From: Symsagittifera roscoffensis
Taxonomy: Eukaryota; Xenacoelomorpha; Acoela; Convolutidae
NCBI RefSeq assembly: GCF_963678635.1
Contig: NC_087067.1
Coordinates: 20,146,596 to 20,210,595, forward strand
Length of the DNA stretch: 64,000 nt
Direction of reading: 5' to 3'
Position 1 is the stretch's first letter; every line of letters starts with the position of its first letter. The position numbers and the translations under genes are program-made. Of the stretch, positions 54,610 to 64,000 are shown piece by piece. Under the pieces are notes generated by a model, which was not told where the DNA came from, did no database searches, and saw only the letters and a program-made list of their open reading frames with translations.

Positions 54610-55543
54610 AACCTTGAAGTTAATCTTCAAAATCATTTCAGGCGCTAAACAAAATTATTAATATACAATAACGATTGATAAAAAGATCTAAGATCGTTTT
54701 CCTAAAACTCTGCAGTAATATACAAAACATGTTTGAAGAATATTTATTGAAAAATAAAAAATAAAAATTAGTAGCATGAAAATAAATGGTTAGTAATCAT
54801 AAATCATCCTGTTGTTCCAGCTCCATCATCTAAAACATAACAGCAATCATAAACCCACTAATATCATCAAAACACTAAATCTTTCCTTTACACACATTTA
54901 AAAATTTATTAAAACTTAAATTCACTTAATTTTAAAACCAGATCATCAAGGCTTATCCTTGGATCTTAAATCATTTTCTAAATAATTAAATTTCAAATTT
55001 GATCATCAAGGCTTATCCTTGGATCAAACAGAACAACTTTGTTCTCCCCCACCCACTTAATTAGTGTCTAACGACCTCAAACGTCGATTCACTACCCAAC
55101 CCTTTCTAAAGACCCAAGACTAATAGAAATTTTTAAACAAAACTAATCATTCAAATTAGGATAAACAGTGAAGAACTTCGGTTATTCATCCTTCACTTGA
55201 CCCCCCCCTCTTACCAGACCCAGGATAAATCTTAGACTTAGTAAGTTTAAAATAGTATCTAACGAACTACTCGCGTTCTAATTATACCTGAACCTTGTGG
55301 ATCGATTTACTATTCTCCAACCCTTGAACACAATCACTACCCCTAAGTAAGATTAAGTAAGTTAACACCTTAACTTATACTAGCCACGAGAAAGTAAAGA
55401 ATCATTCTTCGGAATCGATATACTTTTCTCTCCAACCCTGAACAAACAGACCCAGGTTAAGCTAACCAAAAAATCGTAAGAACTAACAGTTTAAGAAAAT
55501 AGAAACCATTTAACAACCCTTTGCATCCGTCATTCTAAACCTT
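54610..55543 (+). promoter_or_regulatory. Copy C 5' leader
   Basis: Colinear with the copy B leader, including hairpins at 54941-54965 and 55001-55025 and the TCGAT-YACTA modules near 55085, 55302 and 55417. No coding frame. Confidence 0.55.
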
Positions 55544-56011
55544 ATGTCATTTAAAAACCTAGGAAATAAACAGACAATCGTTTTACACAATTGTGAAATA
55601 GATAACAAAAAATACGACCTTGTAATCACACCTCATACACAAACAGTTGGATACATTCGAACAAAACGACAAACACTAAAAAGAAAAATAATAACGAAAC
55701 AAAGACAAATAACACGAAAAAGATTTTCAAAAAATCGAAACGCATTTTCAGAATCAGAAACCAACAGTTTAGACGAACTTTACAAACTAAAAGAATCAAT
55801 AGATAAAAATTGCCCACTTCACGATCAATTATATTTCTCTGACTCAGAAACAACTTCAAATTCATCAAAAAGAGGAAAAAGAAGAATAAAAAAGCAGTAT
55901 AAACACAAACCAGTACATTTATACAATTGGAATCAACCAATTAGACACATTGATAATTACATATTAACAGTCATCGAACGAAAAAATGAGCTCAACGCAC
56001 ACCCCAGGTGA
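55544..56011 (+). CDS. Basic 155-aa ORF, copy C
   Basis: Intact; differs from copy B at three residues (Asn/Asp, Leu/Ile, Ile/Leu). It ends 26 nt inside gag. Confidence 0.65.
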   Translation: MSFKNLGNKQTIVLHNCEIDNKKYDLVITPHTQTVGYIRTKRQTLKRKIITKQRQITRKRFSKNRNAFSESETNSLDELYKLKESIDKNCPLHDQLYFSDSETTSNSSKRGKRRIKKQYKHKPVHLYNWNQPIRHIDNYILTVIERKNELNAHPR

Positions 56012-59000
56012 AGAAAGTCCAGATGATGATGAAATCTTTCCTTTTATAGTAGACGCAGATACTGATAGAGGACAACACATATTTTGTCAAAATTTACTCG
56101 TAAATTTATTTGAACCCGGAATTAGTCCATGTAAAACAGAGTTCCCAGATGTAAAAATCAAAAGACAAATCATAGACCACTACTTAAAAGATATATGCAA
56201 CATAACACAACAGTATGGAATCTACTCCATAGAATTCACCTCACCAAACCATAATAATAGAAAATATACAATTCAAACAGACGATCTTGATTTAGAATTT
56301 TCAAAAGTTTTTTCAGAATATATAAAAAGCATCCAATATCATAACTCACAAAGAGCAAACTCCATATTCACCAATGAAGTTTTCGCAATAATATATAGTT
56401 ATATTTCGATATTAGAAAACGAAATCCCTATAACAAATGTCTCACCGACAGAAACATCTAAACATTTAAGAGTACGACATGAAATCACACTACTCTCTAG
56501 TTATTTAAACATCATTAAAGAAAAATTCACGAAAGACGACGTTTCACAACATACAAAACACGATCTACAAAAAATTTTGGCATGGTTTATAATAGATTAT
56601 TTCACACACAATATTGATTTAATTGCACAAGCAAGAAAAAATTTTAGACCCCAAAACTCGAACGATGATACAGCTATCACAGAACAATCAGATTATGTTT
56701 GGGACCCCGAATGGTCTCATCCCGCATTTATAAGCTTCCCACAATCAATCTCAAGTCAAGCAATAAGTACGATATCTTACATAAGAGATTATGTAAAAGT
56801 AATACCATTAACCATTGATGCAACACCATTAAACTATAATACATTTTTGCCCGATACACAAAATAATAGTTTAAACTCTACAGTTATACACAATGAAAAC
56901 CTCAATGGAACTAGGAATCTTACTCAACAACATATCCAGACACCATCACACTTCATAAATGAAGAAATTGTACACACAACAACTACACAACAAAGTATTT
57001 CACCAATACGCCCAAATTTAACAACACCAAGAAATACAAATCCTTCACAAACACAGGTAACCTTACAATCAACCGTTAAACCTTCGGTTGCCCCTAAATA
57101 CTCACATATGGATTACCAAACATACAGACCCATGACAATACCATCAAAAACATGCAAAACATTCACTAGAAACAACTTTGCAGACCATAATTATAATTAT
57201 ACACATCCATCAAAAACATATAATCAACCACAAAGAAATTTTAACCAATATACAAGATCTCGAAATTGGGATAACCCAATGACCCAACCTAATTCAATAA
57301 ATTTCCAAACAAATCCTCCACAGGATCACAGTGAAAATTACCCATTTTTTCAACAAAATAGAAATAAAAAACAGACATCTTATCAAATGGATTATTTATC
57401 CTCAGATGATGATTTCTTACAACCAGATATATTTGCACCAAATACTCAAGAATATCGTAGACAAGGAATACAGAGAACACGTACAAATCATAGAAATTTT
57501 TCTCCACAACCAATAGATGCACAACATCAACAACCAATTCAACAACAAAATCTAATTAATACACAATCTTTTCAACCAATTCAACAACAAAATCCAATGA
57601 CTGCACACTCGTATCAAGCATCACAAATGCAAAATGAAATACCACTCCCATATTATCTCCAACAACATGAAATAACAAGAAACCAACTTTCGAATTTTTC
57701 TCAAATGCCAAATGCAGCAGAATCATTACAAATGACAATGAATCCATACCTTATGGGTGGATCATCAATAACATCAAACAAACCTTTAATGGTTTTCACA
57801 GGAACAGACCCTGAATACTCTGTAGAAGATTATTTAAATGCAGTAACAGCAAACCTGATTTTAAATATTGGACCTGAACCAATTAATACGCCACTACATC
57901 AAAACTGGATACATCGACGCACAGCGTTAATACAAACAACCTTAGATGGCGCAGCCCAAAAATGGTTTTCAGTACTACCTCTAGAAATAAAATCAAACTG
58001 GAAAAGGTTTACACAGGAATTTTCAAAAATGTTTGACTCCGAAAGAAACAAACAACAACAAAGAGTTTTATGTAATGAAATTCGCAGATTACCAAACGAA
58101 ACCATCAAGCAAATAGCAGTACGAATCGAAACACTAGTTCGAAAAGCATATTCATTAAATACACATGACTATAAAAACACAAAGATGACAGAAATCTTAA
58201 TGATGACCTTAACACCACAATTAAGGAAAATAGCAATAAAAAAGAGAGCATCCCATCCTTCTTCAATTCGAGAACCCGATTTAGATTTTCGAAAACTAGT
58301 AGAACAATTAGAACAAGCAGAAATCACGATGAAACTAGAAGAAACGGAAAATCTGAAACTACAATACGTTAACAGAATTGAAACGACTCCCACTAATATT
58401 AATAATATACAGGAATCAGAGACAGACCTCGTTGAAAAAATCACTGAAATACTCAATATTTATGAAAAGAACCCAAACTTCAAAGGCAAACCATCTTTCA
58501 AAAAATGGTGTAATTATTGCCGACGATACGGACATAGTATTTCCGAATGTAGACAAAAACAGCAAGACAATCAAAATAAACCTCAAAAATATAAAGAACC
58601 AAATAAATCATTCTATCAATACATGAAAAAAGATCAAAATCTACCGAACAAAACAGTCCACAGCAACAACAGTTCAGGAAAACCACTCCCGAACAATACA
58701 AATTATACAAGAAATCAATCACCATATAACTCAAGTTATAGAGGAAGATCACCAGAACGAAGAAACACGAACAATTCATCACAAAATCACTACAATAGAC
58801 CAAATAGTCGAAATAACTACTCCAGATCAAATTCAAATACACAACGATTTGTTTCTAGATCTAATTCCCAATCAAGAAATAACTACTATCCAAACAACCA
58901 ATCACGAAATTCATCATACAATAGGAATAGAAACTACTCCTATAATCGAAATAGAAGTTATTCAAACAACCGAAACCAGAATTACCCGAACAGTCAATCA

Positions 59001-60734
59001 AGGAATAACTCATATAAAAGATCGAACTATAACAGACCAAACAATAATTACCAAAACAGATCGCGAAATAATTCACAAAATCGACACTCAAGTTATAATA
59101 ATCGTTATAGAAATTATTCCCAATCACCACACCGGAATAATAATAACTATAATAATTCTAATAATCGCCACAGAAGTAGTACACCTAAACATCAAAGACA
59201 AATCAATCAAGTACAATCTAACCCAGAAACAACATCAGACCCTCCAGGTATTGATGACACAGTAACTGATACGTTACAACTCAATCAAATAAACTGTACA
59301 TCATCAGATTCAGAAAGTGATACTGAAAACACTCTTTCTATCAATATGATAAAAGTCGAAAATGACTATGAATCTGTCATATATGAACAACCCTTTTCAT
59401 CACACATATATGAAAATCAATCAGAATTTCTTCAAAATTATTACACTACACCCATAAATTCCACACCAACGACGCAAGAAACAAATGAGATTAACACTAC
59501 AAATCAAACCAATAAAAATACCAAAACAAAATGCTTGAATACAAACCATATTTATCAAAATATACAAAAAGAACAACCCAAAGAAAAAATTTGGACAATA
59601 CCATTTCTCTTAGAAAGCCCAAGAAATAAAGAATTTCAACCACCAGACCTTGAAATAGATTTTTTAATTGATTCAGGAGCAGAATCAAACATAATAAACA
59701 TCCCCACATGGAATGAAATAAAAACCTTACACCCAAAGCTAACACCTCTTGAAACCTCCAGCAAACTAGCAACAGCACAAGGATCAACATTGATAAACTA
59801 CGGAAAAATCCAATTATTTCTCCTCCCCACCAGAACAATGGAACAAAGCAAAATTTTAAATAAGCCATTTAAACAAATATTCCATATCACTGATATTAAA
59901 TATAATATCATTGGAATACCATTTATTTCGAAGTATATACCAACAATTAACATACTAAATAGTAAAATATTAATCAAAGATAAATATACAAAAACAAAAG
60001 AAACATCCTTAACATTTTTTCAAAGATTAAATAAACAACCACCATTCTTTTCAAAATTCTACCCGATATTTAACCAACAAAGAAAACACTTGAAACCACT
60101 ATCAGGAAATATCTATAATTTTTCAATCAAACAAGTTCACCAATATGATAAAGAACAAAACAAACAAAAATTTTATATGTCAGAATTTGAATTCAAACCT
60201 ATTCACAAATTTTTCAAAATCACAATAACATCCATAAAATATTTGAAAAATTCGAATTCAGATATCATTTCCTTACATGTCTATAACAACACACCTTACC
60301 AAGTAACATTACCTTTAGGACTTTTAGGATATTGTGAAACCAACGCTACAATATCACCAAAACACGAAAAAGCCTATCGCGTAAATAATATACTCCAACT
60401 ACTAGATATTTGCCAATCTACAATTCTTAATGAAGAATTATCTATAAATAATATAATAAGTAACGAAAACAGAAATACGGATTATTTCACAAAAACTCCA
60501 TATTTCAAACCTACATTCAACATAAGTAACTACACAGAGGACCAACAAAAATTTTTAACAATGTTTAATTTCCAACATTCACAAATAACACAAGACGAAT
60601 TCGAAAAATTAGCCAAACAGCTAATTAAATATTCATCAGTCTATGCAACATCAAAATTCGATGTTGGGAAAATCAGTTCATCACTACATCTCCCGTTAAA
60701 ACCAGACGCAGTTTTCAAAAAACAGAGCAAGTAA
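55986..60734 (+). CDS. gag: Copy C Gag-protease, intact 1582-aa ORF
   Basis: The only uninterrupted Gag-protease in the window. Residues 1-230 probably folded, 240-590 Gln/Asn/Pro-rich, capsid-type domain from about 600 to 800, CCHC knuckle near 841, Arg/Asn/Ser low complexity to about 1090, and protease with DSGAES near 1225. A further 350 residues lead to the stop at 60734. The stop falls 36 nt inside the RT frame (+1), so RT would need a +1 shift, unless the shared two-base loss in B and C is a defect. Gag assembles particles and binds RNA; protease processes the polyprotein. Confidence 0.9.
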   Translation: MSSTHTPGEESPDDDEIFPFIVDADTDRGQHIFCQNLLVNLFEPGISPCKTEFPDVKIKRQIIDHYLKDICNITQQYGIYSIEFTSPNHNNRKYTIQTDDLDLEFSKVFSEYIKSIQYHNSQRANSIFTNEVFAIIYSYISILENEIPITNVSPTETSKHLRVRHEITLLSSYLNIIKEKFTKDDVSQHTKHDLQKILAWFIIDYFTHNIDLIAQARKNFRPQNSNDDTAITEQSDYVWDPEWSHPAFISFPQSISSQAISTISYIRDYVKVIPLTIDATPLNYNTFLPDTQNNSLNSTVIHNENLNGTRNLTQQHIQTPSHFINEEIVHTTTTQQSISPIRPNLTTPRNTNPSQTQVTLQSTVKPSVAPKYSHMDYQTYRPMTIPSKTCKTFTRNNFADHNYNYTHPSKTYNQPQRNFNQYTRSRNWDNPMTQPNSINFQTNPPQDHSENYPFFQQNRNKKQTSYQMDYLSSDDDFLQPDIFAPNTQEYRRQGIQRTRTNHRNFSPQPIDAQHQQPIQQQNLINTQSFQPIQQQNPMTAHSYQASQMQNEIPLPYYLQQHEITRNQLSNFSQMPNAAESLQMTMNPYLMGGSSITSNKPLMVFTGTDPEYSVEDYLNAVTANLILNIGPEPINTPLHQNWIHRRTALIQTTLDGAAQKWFSVLPLEIKSNWKRFTQEFSKMFDSERNKQQQRVLCNEIRRLPNETIKQIAVRIETLVRKAYSLNTHDYKNTKMTEILMMTLTPQLRKIAIKKRASHPSSIREPDLDFRKLVEQLEQAEITMKLEETENLKLQYVNRIETTPTNINNIQESETDLVEKITEILNIYEKNPNFKGKPSFKKWCNYCRRYGHSISECRQKQQDNQNKPQKYKEPNKSFYQYMKKDQNLPNKTVHSNNSSGKPLPNNTNYTRNQSPYNSSYRGRSPERRNTNNSSQNHYNRPNSRNNYSRSNSNTQRFVSRSNSQSRNNYYPNNQSRNSSYNRNRNYSYNRNRSYSNNRNQNYPNSQSRNNSYKRSNYNRPNNNYQNRSRNNSQNRHSSYNNRYRNYSQSPHRNNNNYNNSNNRHRSSTPKHQRQINQVQSNPETTSDPPGIDDTVTDTLQLNQINCTSSDSESDTENTLSINMIKVENDYESVIYEQPFSSHIYENQSEFLQNYYTTPINSTPTTQETNEINTTNQTNKNTKTKCLNTNHIYQNIQKEQPKEKIWTIPFLLESPRNKEFQPPDLEIDFLIDSGAESNIINIPTWNEIKTLHPKLTPLETSSKLATAQGSTLINYGKIQLFLLPTRTMEQSKILNKPFKQIFHITDIKYNIIGIPFISKYIPTINILNSKILIKDKYTKTKETSLTFFQRLNKQPPFFSKFYPIFNQQRKHLKPLSGNIYNFSIKQVHQYDKEQNKQKFYMSEFEFKPIHKFFKITITSIKYLKNSNSDIISLHVYNNTPYQVTLPLGLLGYCETNATISPKHEKAYRVNNILQLLDICQSTILNEELSINNIISNENRNTDYFTKTPYFKPTFNISNYTEDQQKFLTMFNFQHSQITQDEFEKLAKQLIKYSSVYATSKFDVGKISSSLHLPLKPDAVFKKQSK

Positions 60735-63700
60735 AGTACCAATTCACTTACATGATAAAGTGAACAGATTACTCGACATTTTAGAACAATACAACATTAT
60801 ATCACCAGTAAACAAAGAAGAACAACCAAAAGGCAACACATTTATCAACCCCGTTATCATTCTAGCTAAAGGAGAATCATTAAAAATCGTTCTCGATGCT
60901 AGATACCTCAATTCACTTATAGATGAATCAAAATGTAATTGGCCCATTGAACCAATACAAGTTATTTTAACAAAAATAAACGGCAAATACTTTACAACCG
61001 CCGATATGAATAGTGCATACAATCAAATGCCACTAGATGAACAATCACGACGTTTAACACAATTTGTTATCGGAAACCAACAATATGAATTCAACCGCTT
61101 ATTCTATGGAATATCCATAGGACCAGCAGCATTTTCAGCTTTTATGAGCAAAATTTTTAGACCACTAATACTCAAGAAAAACGCAATCACCTATTTAGAC
61201 GATGTTTTTATGCAATCACAAACAAAAGACGAGATGTTCAATGTTTTAGAAAAATATCACCAAATACTTCAGAACGAAAATCTGAAGGCCGCCCCCGATA
61301 AATCACACTTCTTTTTGACAAGAGTTAAATTCTTAGGACATAATATAGAAAGAAAAACAATCACTCCATTGAAATCACGCATTGACGCTATTCAAAAACT
61401 TCAACCACCAACAAATAAAAAGAAAATCCAAGAATTTCTTGGAATGTTAAACTTTTTAAGTAAATATGTTTATAAAATGCAATTATATCTACGACCATTT
61501 TATAACATCCTTAGACAACAAAATAACTTTGAATGGAACACAGAACATCAAACACGATTTGAAGAAATAAAGAAACTTTTAACTGAACAAATTTCAAACA
61601 CAATTCCAGATTCAAATCAACCATTTTATGCAATGTGCGATGCTTCGAACTTTGGCATCGGTGCAGCACTATTACAATCACATAATGGTACAAATAAAAT
61701 GAACCTCATATCAGCAAATTCTCGATTATTCACTCAAGCAGAGCTACGACTCTCAACTCTAATGAGAGAATGTACAGCCATAATATATACACTGACAGAA
61801 TATGAATTTCTGATACTTGGATCAAAACATCCAACAGTTCTATTCACAGACCATAAACCAATCATCTTTCTCTTTACACAAAAATCTAACCCAAACCACC
61901 GAGTTTACAGATTTCAACTAATTCTAATGAAATTTCCAAACTTACATATAGTTTGGACTGCAGGAAAAAATCTTGCATTACCAGACACCTTAAGTCGAAA
62001 TACACCACCTGAATTACTTACACGAAAAACAACAGTTGAAATACCCAAAAACATAAAATTCTACCTTGCAGAAAACGAAACATCACCCCGATTGGAATGC
62101 AAATATGCAGTAAAAACTGATATTGAACAATCACAAATAAATAATTTACAACATTTCCCACTTTATTTAGATTGTCAAAATAATCATTATGAAGTTGATT
62201 TACTTGGAACATCAACTTTCAAACCAATCCCATATTCTCAATGGATAAAAAATAACACCCAACAAAAACGAACAAAACAACACCTGCCTAAGAAAGACCA
62301 TTTTCCACTAATTGAAAAAGAAGATTTAACTGATAAAATAAATTTATCAGGACCACAAACAAATGATTCAAAATACACAATAAATCAAGTTTTTGACCTT
62401 CACGACCCACTTGATACAATACCCTTATCTAAATTAGAAATCGAAAACATTTTTCTCCCCCCAACAGAAATAATTACAATTTCAACACTGAAACAATATC
62501 AAAACCTTGACCCAGTAATTCGACAACTGAAATCATGGCACAAATATAAAACTAAACCTATCAAAGCAGATTCAACCATTCTAGGAAACAAAACACTCCT
62601 CCGATACTTTCGCAAATTTAACAACACAACAATTAACGAAAATACAGACCTTTTAGAGTATAACCTGAATGAATCTACAGTTCCATGTCTCCCTTTAAGT
62701 ATGATTCTTATAGCTTTTAATATTTCACATACACAAAATATTAAAGGACACTCTGGATCAGAAAAAACATATTCAAATTTTATACAAAATTTTTACTTTC
62801 CAAATGCACCAATTTGGATAAAAGTACTATGCAATGACTGTATAGTATGTCAACTAAATAAACCTTACCCAAATCAAAAACAAATAGCACAAAAACAAGA
62901 TTTCAAAGGACAAAGTTTGTACTTTAATCATCGTATCTCATTTGATACTAAAGGACCAATTTCACCCTCATCAGAAGGAAACTCCTACATTATGGTAATT
63001 GTTGACGCATTTACACATTATGTAGCACTTAACCCAGTACCACATTGTAACGCTTATTACGCTTACACAACACTCTATGAACACTGGATAGCAAAATTCG
63101 GACTACCAGAAATTTTAGTTACAGACAACGGTACAGAATTCATAAATAATGAAATTATCACACTATGTCATTTATATAACATTAAACACAAACCACGTAC
63201 ATCTCATGCACCTTGGACAAACGGCTTAGTCGAAGGTATGAACCGTTCATTACAAGAATATCTTAGATGTATCATCAACGGAAATGATACAAAATATACC
63301 GAATGGTCAGCAGATGTAAAATTATTTCCCTTAGCGTATAATTCACAAATTACGACAACTTTAGGAATGTCACCATACGAAATGGTTTTTAACCAAAAGC
63401 CACGCAAACCAATAATGTTTACAGCAAATTCTCATAAAAACGCACAAGGTTATTGTCAACCAAATAAAGACTCAATTTGTTATAACCTACCTTTACATAC
63501 ACACGATGAAGATCATTTTCATCACCCACAAATTCTTAAACTAGCCTCCGGTACACACACCGAATGGATTCTAAATAGAGATAAAAAACACAATGAAATT
63601 TATCAAAAAATAACAAAAAAGTTATTACAAAGACAAAACATTAATGAACAAATCAATTCACGTTTTACACCAGCCTCCGAATTAAAAATTGGAACATTTG

Positions 63701-64000
63701 TTTTAATACCTAATTTTAATACTCAAAAAGGAATTTCTAAAAAATTACAACCCCTTCGAAAAGGACCATACCAAATAATTGCAAAACCCACTGATGTCAC
63801 ATATAAAATTACCGACTCAAACAAAAAAGAAATCGTTCAACATCGAAACAACCTATTACCTTATTACCCAAAAGAATACGCACTCCGCGAATTAACTCAA
63901 TTATATTCTTTCACAGGATTAAAAATCATTCAAAATGAACCACATCTGAAAAACACAGAACAAAATGATAACCCCACCGAAAATCAAAACACAAAACCAA
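60699..64000 (+). CDS. pol: Copy C Pol, open to the window end
   Basis: RT with YLDD, RNase H and integrase with all catalytic residues and the GPY motif read without a stop. Unlike copy B, the A-run before the C-terminus has the full length, so the frame stays open. The true start is uncertain (frameshift product or fusion). Confidence 0.88.

Larger units (their letters stand above)
53879..64000 (+). mobile_element. Copy C: Ty3/gypsy-type LTR retroelement, cut by the window end
   Basis: The 5' LTR starts at 53879 (flank CAGA). The leader ORF, 155-aa ORF and a full 1582-codon Gag-protease are intact, and Pol is open to the end of the window. It is the least damaged copy seen. The accessory genes and the 3' LTR lie beyond the window. 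Confidence 0.95.

Noticed and set aside
1..64000. CRISPR arrays, bacterial operons, rRNA or functional tRNA genes
   Set aside because: None seen; the window is eukaryotic, and the only tRNA-like sequence is the SINE head.

Overview
The window is metazoan genomic DNA, probably from an invertebrate. It has AT-rich long introns, GT-AG spliced exons, a tRNA-derived SINE and hAT-like MITEs. The phylum cannot be fixed from the sequence. About three quarters of it is three copies of one very large Ty3/gypsy-type LTR retroelement. Copy A is on the minus strand (3023-21839) and complete. Copy B is on the plus strand (31231-50133) and complete. Copy C is on the plus strand from 53879 and runs off the window end. 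All five visible LTRs are 410 bp, begin TG and end CA. Copy B is flanked by a 4-bp target-site duplication (CTAT), and copy A shows a compatible ATAC/(..)AC.

The element is about 18.9 kb, far longer than gag, pol and two LTRs require. In sense order it carries: LTR; a 77-codon ORF just behind the primer-binding region; a leader with two identical-spacing hairpins and imperfect repeats; a basic 155-aa ORF; a Gag-protease ORF of about 1580 aa with an unusual 600-aa N-terminal part; RT-RNase H-integrase; a small two-helix membrane protein (58-62 aa); a proline/serine-rich ORF of 380 codons without any ATG; an Env-like membrane protein (871 codons); an unrecognised ORF of 602 codons (called ORF-X here); a perfect splice donor immediately after the ORF-X stop; 1.5 kb of structured 3' sequence; LTR. 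Several ORFs overlap their neighbour (26 nt, 14 nt, and an ATGA overlap). Comparing copies shows synonymous-biased change in the two smallest genes, so they look like real proteins. This multi-gene retrovirus-like element is the most interesting object in the window.

Each copy is broken in different places. The LTR pairs differ by only about 1 (B) and 3 (A) of 410 positions, so insertion was recent. Copies B and C share a 619-bp tract with no difference, inside otherwise several-percent-diverged sequence. The tract spans the protease/RT boundary, where both copies put RT in the +1 frame. Copy A is in frame there.

A host gene on the plus strand can be traced by splice sites and phase: a signal-peptide/Ly6-like first exon at 282, exons between 24063 and 30480, and a Lys/Glu/Ser-rich last exon ending at 51641. 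Copy A lies in its first intron and copy B in its last. One coding exon is split by a 698-bp MITE with a 3-bp target duplication, and a second (hAT-like) MITE is nested inside that. A small two-exon gene of unknown function lies on the minus strand at 52181-52783. A 200-N assembly gap (2821-3020) directly abuts copy A.
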